NCBI GenBank assembly: GCA_014885115.2
Contig: WKLE02000114.1
Location: 1-11,355, forward strand
Length of the DNA: 11,355 nt
Reading direction: 5' to 3'
Origin: Asterionellopsis glacialis
Lineage: Eukaryota; Bacillariophyta; Plagiogrammaphyceae; Rhaphoneidales; Asterionellopsidaceae
Shown: positions 1 to 7,559 of the stretch, piece after piece
Numbering within the stretch: the first letter of the stretch is position 1
How the letters are laid out: each line of letters begins with the position of its first letter
The notes under the pieces: model-generated
Told to the model about the DNA's origin: nothing
Seen by the model: the letters and a program-made list of their open reading frames with translations, nothing else
The model's database searches: none
Program-made: the position numbers and the translations under genes

Positions 1-80
1 CTTCGACCAATAGGAATGCCAAGTTCACTTCGATATATCGAACTGAAACAGCCAAAAAATTTTGGTGGTGAAAGGGTTAA
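1..80. mobile_element. Possible terminus of a piggyBac-like DNA transposon
   Basis: The sequence AAAGGG (71-76) directly abuts TTAA (77-80). Read inward on the minus strand this gives TTAA-CCCTTTCACCACC, which resembles the terminal repeats of many piggyBac-like elements; these insert at TTAA and often begin CCCTTT or CCC(T/A). Just inside are a near-palindrome (CC-A6-T4-GG, 52-65) and a perfect 14-bp palindrome (29-42), in keeping with subterminal repeats. The transposon body would lie upstream of the window. No partner end and no recognisable piggyBac transposase were found here, so the call rests on about 13 bases plus the TTAA and stays tentative. Confidence 0.33.
23..47. repeat. Palindrome TTCGATATATCGAA with extended arms
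   Basis: Positions 29-42 form a perfect 14-bp palindrome (TTCGATATATCGAA). Beyond a C/C mismatch the arms continue as GTTCA (23-27) on the left and TGAAAC (44-49, one extra A) on the right, giving an imperfect palindrome of about 25 bp. It sits 30-50 bp inside the putative transposon end, where a transposase binding site or cruciform would be plausible. Function is not known. Confidence 0.6.
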
Positions 81-1055
81 GCTTTCCTCAGGAAGTGCGT
101 TCCTGCCTTACGCGCACAGCACGTTACGAGTCTGTCCTTCCCTTGTGCTACTGGTAAGTGCTATCCTTTACCTATATCAGTCTCAGTTTAGAGCAAAGCT
201 TCCTCACAAATTTGTTGATTCTTGTTTTGGTTAATTGTTAAGATGGCATTGGAAATAGAGTCCTAGCCATGAGTGAAGAATTTTCTTTTCTCATGCCCTT
301 GACCTACAACCAACACTACGTCGTCTATCAATCAAAATACCGTAATGCATGTCCTTGTGGGCCATCCATGACCATTCCTGCGGAATGGAAACAAGAATCA
401 ACAACAAAAAACTCTCTTCAAATGATATTCCATATACCCTATACAATTGATTGATCTATATCAATCTGTCTTTGGTCGTTTTATCAATCCATCTTTTTTT
501 TTGATTACTCATTGAATCTATTCAAAAAATATCAATACTCTTGATTACAACATATATTGTAATCTGTCAAAAAAAAAAAAACCTTCCATGCTACCCATTC
601 ACATCAGCTCATGGAATATTTACTAACAAAACACTCCCCACAACATAACACAAACACTATAAAATGGCAACACTACCAATTACCAGAACCGATCATTCCA
701 TGGAAATATATATAAATATATATTATCTTCTCACCATCCGTAATGTACGACTAAACAATATAACAACCATGCTATTTATCTAATGTAAACTACACTTATA
801 ACCAATTAAACTCCAAGCAGCAATTAACCAATCATATCAATAATATTCCATTCCATACCAAGCTAACCTGGAAACAACCAGGACTCAGATACACTACTAA
901 TTTCCACACAAAATATACACGTCCTCACAAAAGCGACAGCGCCATTCTGTCTTATACCATACCCAGTAGAATTATACACAAGAATCCTACAATGGCGGGG
1001 AAAACACTTTCACCACCTCTCACAATATTGATGCCTGCACCATCAAGAACAACTA
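81..1055. other. AT-rich, G-poor stretch without a recognisable gene
   Basis: No reading frame here is convincing on either strand; the short frames at 16-234 and 269-454 show no domain-like composition. From about 460 the + strand becomes strongly A/C-rich and G-poor, the same strand bias as in the retroelement at the right of the window, so part of 460-1055 may be a decayed 5' portion of the gag-like remnant that follows. Small structures seen are a T run near 493-503, an A run near 571-583, an inverted repeat GATTACAA/TTGTAATC (543-550 and 557-564), and an AT microsatellite around 705-724. Confidence 0.5.
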
Positions 1056-1940
1056 TTGATAGCCACTGCCATGAATACTATTATATCATACAAATCGCCC
1101 ATCGCGCCTTCGTTTACCACTAACAACAGACTCAAACCAAACCTCCGACCATGTCCTTTGAGACTCTACCTTACAACTACCAAGTCAAAGCTGCTGGAAC
1201 TTTCAGCAAAATTGGCAAAAAACCTATCTTCCCCAATGGATTTAACCCTATTGCAATTTGGAGCAACCCCGTGCATAACAAATCAGCACGGCTAAACTTA
1301 CTCTCAAGCCAGTGCATCATGGTCCTTAATCGGCAAAAACAACAAAATCATTCAAAATTTTGGCACCGAGAAATCAACATGATATAAACTTTGTCTTCAG
1401 ATTCACATGAACCTCCCAGCATACAAAAATCAAACAAACTTCGTTAATGTACCGCATCATCAGAAAATATTCTGTACAGAACTCTTTAAACTAGATACTT
1501 CCATGAACATTCTTAAATGGGAGGAAGAAGAAAAGAAGTTGACGCACAAAACAAATCCCATCACAACCATTTATCAACTTCCTACAGACAAAAGGTCACT
1601 TTTGGACTGGATTGCAGGCACCACTGCCTCGACTGATAGAAACAACAAACAAACTCTCAAGTTATTTATTTACATTGAGACATCGATTATGTACTCCAAC
1701 TTACGCAAAACTCTCAAACCCTGGTTAGATGCTCACCATCATCGCATGTTCACAACTAAACTGTCAACGACAAACAACCATCTTTTAGCATGGGTGAAAG
1801 ACAGTGATCTGGATTGGACGAGACTTAATGATCTTCAAGCAAAACTACAGGAATTAATTGTACGAAACTCAGAAAATTATGTAAGTTGCAAACTTGACCT
1901 ACGTCCTTGCCAGGCCGATTATTTTAGTAGCGTTAGGTAG
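1056..1940 (+). pseudogene. Broken gag-like (ORF1) remnant of a retroelement
   Basis: One frame is open from 1056 to 1940 except for stops at 1293 (TAA) and 1380 (TGA). The best part is 1407-1940 (177 codons): around residues 82-145 it runs KLFIYIETS, a predicted beta strand, then KPWLD, LLAWVKDS and a helical LQAKLQELI. From memory this order (phase-setting Leu/Ile strand, PWL, a GWL/AWV turn, then a helix) recalls the gag-like ORF1 proteins of diatom EN-RT retroelements, which also have a GWLLYST motif in the ORF1 at 5355. Its sequence is clearly different from that ORF1, so it would be another family. The copy is truncated: no endonuclease or RT follows. It could instead be a host gene of unrelated function; the family link is by recall only. 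A GTAAGT at 1881-1886 near the end might be a splice donor, but no acceptor at a sensible distance is obvious. Confidence 0.35.
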
Positions 1941-2062
1941 TTTAATAACAGTTTAGACTTTATTTATAATAAAGCTAATTTTAGTGCATGAAAGATGGAA
2001 CACAGAGGCAGAAAAGAATTTAAAAAAAGAAGACAAAAACTGTAGGAAAAAAGGAATGTACA
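1941..2062 (+). other. Leader of the 2063 gene with a possible upstream start
   Basis: A short basic frame starts with ATG at 1995 (MEHRGRKEFKKRRQKL then TAG). It crosses an A7 run at 2022-2028. A one-base change in that run would join it to the downstream frame, which reads KKTKTVGKKECT and then ATG at 2063. The true N-terminus of the next gene may therefore lie at 1995, adding about 20 mostly basic residues. No TATA box or other promoter was identified. Confidence 0.3.
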
Positions 2063-3307
2063 ATGGCTGTTACACCTGATTCAGAAGAGGATGAGATGAT
2101 GCTGGTGGATGACATGATGGTCGAGGATATTGATAAATATGTTAGAGTATTTTTAGATGAGCAAGATAAAAACAGCACTGTTACTGTCAATGGTTACAGA
2201 AAATATAAACAATATGTGATTGAGAGTAAAAATAGGGCGGATATGAGAGTACAGAAGTATAAGCAGTTATTGAGAAAAAGGGAAGAGGAGGATGCACTGG
2301 GTAAATTAGGTGAAACTATGTTGGCAAAAGTGAAGAGTATTGTTGGTACGTATGCTATGATGAGTAAGTGAGTATTCTTTCCTACAATGGCTGTCTGTAA
2401 GGCACATGGGAAATCAATGAGTGCAGCACAGGTGTTCCATACCTGTGCTTTTGCAAAAGATGTTTTAGACAAATTCATGAAAGAGGAATGTCCAGGTAGT
2501 GCAATTTGGAAGCAAAAGGATGTTTGGGAAGGAAATTTGAGTTTATGTGAGGTAGGAAAGGAGGCAGTGGAATTTCTACAACACTCCCATAATCAGACTG
2601 GCCAGAGAATTAAGGTGACATTATTGCAATTCTTACAGTTACCATATGAAGGTATGACAGAGAAACAGAAATTGGAAGCAATGTATACAATGAGTCAAAA
2701 GGGGAGAGGTGATGTAGATGCTTTGAGGAAATGTTTACCGTACTTAGCATCATTTTGTACAGAAAAGGAAGGTCATAGCGCCTGCAATTATTTGGCACGT
2801 AGCAACCTATGGCAAAGAAGCAAGAAATTTGATTGAAAAGTAGAGCTAAATGAACTTAACAGAACAACCTTAGTGCAGAAGATGACCTCTAATAAAGAAA
2901 TTGCATACATCCAAATGGTCATTTATAACAACATTATTGAGGATGAGGATGGAGAGTTGGTATTTAAACCAGTTATTGATAAGTTGAGATTTACTAATAA
3001 TGATACAAAAAGAAATGGAGGTTGGCCAGTAGAGGGATTGTTGTATTATACTGATATGGTGAATGAAGATATCAGGTGGAAAAAGGAGTACAAAAAAATT
3101 ACAAGAACGTGGAGGAAAGGCCAGATTACTTTTATCATGAATTAGAGGTGAAAGCATGCATGAAACAAGGAAAAACAAAAAAAAATAGGAGAAAAGCAAG
3201 TTAGTGCCAAACCAGTTGTTTGTGACCTTACATTTGATGATGATGATGATGATATGATCTCATTTGAGGCAGCAAATAGTATGATGTCAGGAAAAAAGAA
3301 AGTGTAG
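2063..3307 (+). CDS. Unrecognised protein, acidic N-terminus and SIM-like C-terminus; interrupted or spliced
   Basis: I do not recognise this protein. A single + frame runs from ATG 2063 to TAG 3305-3307 (415 codons), broken by TGA at 2369 and 2834 and by three stops at 3143, 3149 and 3161. The start has an acidic patch (residues 6-25, rich in Glu, Asp and Met), followed by a charged helical segment with many Lys, Arg and Glu (about 60-95). The middle (2387-2836) is Cys-containing and mixed helical. Near the end GGWPVEGLLYY (about residues 314-324) looks like a conserved motif, and the tail has VVCDLT followed by FDDDDDD, a good match to a SUMO-interacting motif with an acidic flank. Two short GT-AG candidates (2346-2426 and 2799-2873), both multiples of three, would remove the two TGA codons. 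The last three stops can be bypassed by changing frame between an A7 (3092-3098) and an A9 run (3177-3185). So this is either a spliced, possibly functional gene or a decaying one. The evenly preserved frame over 1.2 kb supports real coding sequence. Confidence 0.5.
2346..2426 (+). other. Candidate short intron 1 of the 2063-3307 gene
   Basis: The segment begins GTACGT and ends GTGCAG, is 81 nt long (multiple of three), and would remove the in-frame TGA at 2369. The joined codon would be GCA, reading VKSIV-A-QVFHTCAFAK across the junction. A second strong donor, GTAAGT at 2364-2369, with the same acceptor gives a 63-nt intron, also frame-preserving. If neither is used, the downstream Met at 2387 could start a separate protein. 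RNA evidence is needed to choose. Confidence 0.33.
2799..2873 (+). other. Candidate short intron 2 of the 2063-3307 gene
   Basis: The segment begins GTAGCA and ends CTTAG. It is 75 nt (multiple of three) and would remove the in-frame TGA at 2834. A branch-point-like CTTAAC (2855-2860) lies about 14 nt before the AG. The spliced codon would be CTG, reading NYLA-L-QKMTSNKE. The donor is weak compared with GTAAGT or GTACGT. Confidence 0.3.
3236..3253 (+). repeat. (GAT)6 microsatellite coding for Asp6
   Basis: Six perfect GAT units encode the acidic run that follows VVCDLTF at the C-terminus of the 2063-3307 frame. Length variation here would change the number of Asp residues next to the SIM-like core without shifting frame. 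Confidence 0.85.
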
Positions 3308-3341
3308 AAGATAACACGTAAAAAGTAGTACTAGTATAAAT

Positions 3342-3363
3342 CAGTTATTTTTGTAAATAACTG
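3342..3363. repeat. Hairpin: 9-bp perfect stem, TTGT loop
   Basis: CAGTTATTT (3342-3350), loop TTGT, AAATAACTG (3355-3363) pair perfectly. It begins 34 nt after the stop at 3307 and is followed by an A8 run (3367-3374). Its place suggests an mRNA 3' structure, but its role is unknown. It lacks the non-canonical A-G pairs of a SECIS element. Confidence 0.7.
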
Positions 3364-3397
3364 GAGAAAAAAAATAGTAATTTGTGTTTTAAAATAC

Positions 3398-3549
3398 AAC
3401 CTCATAATAAGACTTTGTTTTTTTAATTGTGCATTCCAATGCACAACTTTTTGAGATGTACATGTATTAATATACAAAATTTTTGTGATGTCATACACAA
3501 TCAGTAGTATATTAAAATACATACTATTTGTGTATTAATATATGAGGTT
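3398..3549. repeat. Small inverted-repeat unit, possible foldback element or MITE relic
   Basis: AACCTCATA at 3398-3406 is the exact reverse complement of TATGAGGTT at 3541-3549, bounding 152 bp. Inside are a perfect palindrome-like TTGTGCATT-CC-AATGCACAA (3427-3446) and one of two copies of TGTATTAATATA. No clear target site duplication flanks it (ATAC on the left, CACT on the right), so a transposon origin is only a guess; an AT-rich background makes short inverted repeats more likely by chance. Confidence 0.35.
3427..3446. repeat. Near-perfect palindrome TTGTGCATT/AATGCACAA
   Basis: Two 9-base arms pair perfectly around a CC centre. It lies about 120 nt after the stop codon at 3307 and is preceded by a T run (3418-3424). 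It could be an mRNA hairpin with the inner pairs opened, or a protein binding palindrome. No known motif was matched. Confidence 0.7.
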
Positions 3550-3639
3550 CACTTTATGTGATGGAGACCTTATGGTTAAGTGGTTTTATACCCTTGCAAC
3601 ATACGTGGAATCCAAGATAGTCCATTTTGGTTTGTCTGA

Positions 3640-4497
3640 AGAAGGATTTCTCTGCGTTTACTTCCTTGGATTAAAAATGTTGTTGAATTTATTAAATTCT
3701 GTAAAGATTTCATAGAAAAATGTGATTGGAAACCCTGTTACCGCTTTTTGTTACTCCTTGTTTGGTGGGGTAGAACAACTAGTTATCATTTTGTGAATGA
3801 GGCATTTGAGTCAACAAGAGTTGCGAGTCTGGAATTTGGATTTACCCTAGAATATTTTACCACCATGCAAGGACAGGTCCTTTCTTTCCAGAAGGAGAAG
3901 AAGAATAGTTCCAAATGGAAGCTTGGAGAAAAAGGTCAACCTTTACCAACAATTTTGTATTGTCAAATTGGAATCAACTCCAGGAGCAAAGAATACACTA
4001 TTAAATTCCTTCCTTTCTCCCAAAATGAAAAATGACAAGCAAACTAATACTGATGTATATCTTTATGTGGGAGATATTACTTCTGAAACAACAGAAACTC
4101 TTCAGAAGAAAGACAATTTAGATGCTGTTAACAAATACAGTAATTGGAAGGGAACTGTAGCATTGTTGTATTCCATTCTGAGTTATGTCAATGTTTTTGG
4201 ACAAACTTTGGTCAATGATGCTAACTCCAATGTGTCTTTAAGTGAAGATCAAGAAGATATGGTTGCAACAACCAATCAACCCTGTAGGAATCAAATGCCA
4301 ATTATTAAAAAAATAAGCAAAGGAGTTTGTTAAGGTCTTGAACAAAGATAGTTTTGTTCATCGTGTGACAGATATACCCAATGCTTACATTTGGGCATTA
4401 CTCTCCTTCAATATATTTTTTCAAATCAAACAAAATACAAAACATGGAATAGCAAGGATCTTTACTTGTTGCTCAACATGTTCTCCATTGCACCCAT
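3640..4497 (+). pseudogene. Disrupted coding-like stretch of unknown function
   Basis: Coding-like protein appears successively in three + frames. The first is open 3640-4035, with KNVVEFIKFCKDFIEKCDW early and SSKWKLGEKGQPLPTILYC late. The second is open 3851-4333, with VKLESTPGAKNTLLN and then TNTDVYLYVGDITSETTE. The third runs about 4317-4497, with AKEFVKVLNKDSFVHRVTD. The composition is protein-like and not low-complexity, and one continuous ancestor can be pictured with frame changes near 3985 and near the A7 run at 4307-4313. I do not recognise a family and see no DDE, RT, helicase or zinc-finger signature. It shares the G/A-rich strand with the 2063 gene, so the two may belong to one locus or element. 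It could also be a spliced gene whose introns I cannot place. Confidence 0.35.
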
Positions 4498-5232
4498 AGC
4501 TCAATCATGGGGGAGAATGCACTACACCTCACTATTTGAGCTGTATCCTTAATGATAGTGCTAATGTGTGCATCCATGCACAGATGGGCCAGTTGGACAG
4601 ATGATGGTAGAGTAGACAGACGGACAATAATGATGGTGGCAGATTGTTGGAGATGGACAGATGATGATGATGTGGCAGATTGTCGTGATGTCAGCATCAC
4701 TCAAGGAATGTTGTTACGTGGCAGTTCGGCTGAATAATGGAGGGTTTACTGGTTACTAAACCTTTCCTTTAAATTATCAAACATTACAAAATAGAATTCT
4801 TTTAAACCAGTTATAATTAATTTCCTTCACCAACAAACAAGTCTTCTCTTGTCTATTGTGTAATCCCTGAGTTGATTGTTGCAACCCAACTGCTGTGCAC
4901 ACTGGAATAGGGCATCAACTACATTATTGTGAGAATGAAACTCAACACTTTCTTCCAGAACTGCCTCTCTCATCAATCAACAAGCAAAAACCATACTCAG
5001 AAGAAAGGAATGTTCTCCTATGTACAGGATTCAAATATTGAGAAACACCAAACACCAAGTAGTAACAAACCCAGTGCCCAACATGAATTGGTAAAACAAA
5101 GTCATTTGTTCATGAATCTACAAATCATCACAACAAGCACACCCCTCAACGACAAGATATTGGTGTCATTTGCAAAAGTAGTAATGTAACTACTAACAGC
5201 AATGCCTTTCTAGTATCCTCTCGAAACACTTC
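4498..5232. other. Stretch without a recognisable gene
   Basis: Short frames here (4552-4737, 4929-5189) have no domain-like features. The first part (4595-4683) is an imperfect repeat. From about 4750 the + strand turns A/C-rich, matching the retroelement that follows, so the left edge of that element could lie anywhere between 4750 and 5355. No target site duplication or clear boundary was recognised. Confidence 0.45.
4595..4683. repeat. Imperfect repeat of GGACA-(ATG/ATA)n-GGCAGATTGT
   Basis: A unit of about 27-29 bp occurs at 4622-4647 and 4655-4683: both begin GGACA, pass through several ATG/ATA triplets, and end TGGCAGATTGT. A shortened third copy (GGACAGATGATGGTAG) lies at 4595-4610. 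It looks like a small decaying minisatellite grown from ATG triplets. Confidence 0.6.
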
Positions 5233-5354
5233 TCCCGTAGACGCGATTTTCAAAACACGTAGAATCCCGTAGACAAGAGTACTAAAAAGTAGCATTAGCA
5301 TCTTGATTGACGTAGGAAGTAGAAACAGGCAAACAACGGTCCCTTGAAGACTTT
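5233..5354 (+). promoter_or_regulatory. Putative 5' leader with clustered CGTAG words
   Basis: TCCCGTAGAC occurs twice with 32-bp spacing (5233-5242 and 5265-5274). Further CGTAG words lie at 5258 and 5311, four within about 80 bp. In a non-LTR element the internal promoter sits in the 5' UTR, so these could be promoter elements or part of it. No transcription start signal was recognised; the assignment is positional. Confidence 0.3.
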
Positions 5355-7375
5355 ATGGAAGTTAACCACAAGAGCAAAGCAACAAAGAGGAATAAAGCAC
5401 CCAATGGGTCACCTCAGAGACGTCAAGGAGGTAAAAGGACAAAGTTAGGAGCGAAATGAAAGACAAACAGTAGCAATGCTAATATCCTTGACAACAACAA
5501 GGAAAAACACGTATCCAATGGCGGTCGACCCTCGTATGCTTCTATTACAAGTAAACTAACCAAAACACCTATGCCCTCTATGCCTACGACAAAGTTGTAT
5601 GTGGACGCGATCAAGGAGACCACGGGAAGTAATATCAACGTAGTCGACCAAACCCCAAAACAAAGCAACAGTTCATCTGAAAAGAAGACGAAAGATGCAA
5701 CAAACAAACACAAGGTACGATCGGTCACAGAAGAGAAAAACAAACCCTTCAAAAGCAAGAAAAAGGATAAACCAATCATTGTTGAGTCATCTGACAGCGA
5801 GGAATCCCTATCTGCAACAGAATCTGTTGAAGAACTACTAGAAGAAGCAGTAGAAGAACAGAAAGATGACAGTGAGAGCAGTAGCAAAAAAGAATTTGAA
5901 TGGGAACAGAGCAAAGAAAGTAGCCAGACGAGCAACACGTCTAGCAAAGATGACGATTCATCGATGGAAGAGGACTCTGAGTCGACCACTACCACAAGAA
6001 CGGGAAAGGGCGGAGTTAGGAAAAACCTTTTCAATGATGACAAGGCACCACACCAAGCAAAAGGAAATGAAGCAACCACGAAAGAGAACCAAGAAAAGGA
6101 AAAAGAAAAAAGAGATGAACAAGTACCATCAGAGGACAACACAACAACCCAAGGGACTTGTATGATAGGAAACTCTAACCGAGACAAACTAGGTTGGTTA
6201 TTGTATAGTACCAAATACATGCATATTCCAACGCTGGCCCAAACCCTACCGGATAAATGCAAACATGCTCAGATTTCCTTACGATGGATTTGTATTAAAG
6301 ATGGTTCCAATACTAGCCCAGAAAAGGACTACAGTAAAGAGCCCCAGGCACTACATGTGGAATTCAGCACACCACAAGCAAATTTGGTGACTAACACCCT
6401 CCGTCTTATCTACCGAACTGAGGCAAAAACCTTTCCTCTGCACATTAGGATGCGAGTTGTGCCCCAAATAGACAACCTGTTTAATCTAGGATCAATCACC
6501 AAATTCCAGGAATTAAGGAATCGCCAAGCTGGGTGGTAAGGACAACCTACGATCTAAATGTAATCGATAAAACAGCGCAGAACAACAAAACCCTTCGTGA
6601 CATGATTATGACACTCCCCTCAAAAACGGGCAACACAACTACCCCGTTATTCACTTCCATTGACTTACCTTGGAAGGGAAGTGGATACACCATACAGTTC
6701 CATCCCGACAAGGCAATGGAAGCTAGTATGATGATCAAAGGCCTTTACACACGACTGACAGCAGAATACAGAGAGGATAACATCAAAGGCTACTTCTCAC
6801 CTGAAGCCATCATCGCTGTAAGGGACATGAAATGGGACCAGGCAACACAGAGCATAACCCCCTCCAATGATACAGAGGTAGACGAAATCGCAAAAGCAGA
6901 CCAGGACATGGAATTGGGCATCAGCGTTCATGAAGCAACAGGCACAGAGATCTCATCTATGACAGGGGCAGAACCTACATTGGAAACCTTCCAACGAGAA
7001 AGGACAGGAGATAATGACTCAGTGTCAACATTTGGAGGAAGAATCACAGTGAACAATCACAATGAGACACAATCTACAAGGAGAGAGGGTACAGCAAATC
7101 ATAACCACAAACCAAAATCAGGCAATGACTTGGTCACATCCAATGGTAGCAATGTGAGTAACACATCAAGCTTAACAAACAGATCGGTAAAATCACACAT
7201 GTCATACATGGAATCCACCGTTGACAAACTTGTTGAAATGATGCAACAAGTTATGGCCGCCCAGAACCAACTTCTTACACAAGTACACAACAATAACTTA
7301 TGGGTTACCAGCCTTAGTGTAAGGGAGACTTCAACAACTGGGGATCCTTTAAACAGGACCCGGGGGAACAGTTAA
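5355..7375 (+). pseudogene. Retrotransposon ORF1, gag-like RNA-binding/structural protein (broken)
   Basis: The start is taken at ATG 5355, since the frame of the long open part (5460-6539) extends back to it through one TGA (5457) and gives a basic start rich in Lys, Arg and Gln, likely a nuclear or nucleic-acid-binding signal. Next is a disordered stretch (5640-6150) rich in Ser, Glu, Asp and Lys, including IIVESSDSEE. A conserved core starts at 6184 with KLGWLLYSTKYMHIPTLAQT. At about 6530 the frame changes (0 to -1), and the core continues in the frame ending at 7375 with FHPDKAMEASMMIKGLYTRL and YFSPEAI. The C-terminus is Asn/Ser/Thr-rich and ends in a probable coiled coil (7200-7310; DKLVEMMQQVMAAQNQLLTQ). 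About 673 codons in all. No CCHC zinc knuckle was found. By analogy with non-LTR ORF1 proteins it would coat the element RNA. The match to diatom gag-like proteins is by recall. Confidence 0.78.
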
Positions 7376-7559
7376 GCCAAACCAGCAACCAGGTACTCTC
7401 AAGGAAGGGCGAGATGACCAGGGGGACTCCAAGGACAATAACCCAACAACCATTTCAGTTAATAATAGAAACAGGACAAGGAACATAAGGAAACAGTACA
7501 ACTCCCACATAGGTAGATACGGTGACAAACTCGAAGCAAAAGCACAAGGCACCTTACGT

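Larger units (their letters stand above)
3308..3639. other. AT-rich 3' flank with hairpins, no gene
   Basis: This stretch follows the stop of the 2063 gene and is very AT-rich. It contains two strong inverted repeats (3342-3363 and 3427-3446), a wider inverted repeat AACCTCATA/TATGAGGTT (3398-3406 and 3541-3549), and the direct repeat TGTATTAATATA at 3463-3474 and 3531-3542. It may be the 3' untranslated region or a small foldback element. A minus-strand frame at 3331-3522 looks like AT-rich noise. Confidence 0.5.

Noticed and set aside
1881..1913. GTAAGT...CCAG intron at the end of the gag-like relic
   Set aside because: It would be only 33 nt, too short for a convincing spliceosomal intron.
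2369..2836. TGA codons as selenocysteine sites in the 2063 gene
   Set aside because: No Cys-like redox context around 2369 or 2834, and the 3' hairpins lack SECIS features; introns or decay explain the stops better.
4595..4683. CRISPR-like array
   Set aside because: Only two and a half imperfect copies built from ATG triplets, with no regular spacers, in a eukaryote-like region.
5866..6165. Lys/Arg-rich 99-codon + frame inside ORF1
   Set aside because: Overlaps the ORF1 disordered region in another frame; the basic composition comes from A/G-rich DNA and no independent features support it.
5423..6262. 279-codon minus-strand open frame, Ser/Leu/Phe/Val-rich
   Set aside because: It is the antisense shadow of the Ser/Glu/Lys-rich ORF1 stretch; its low-complexity composition follows from reverse-complementing A-rich codons.
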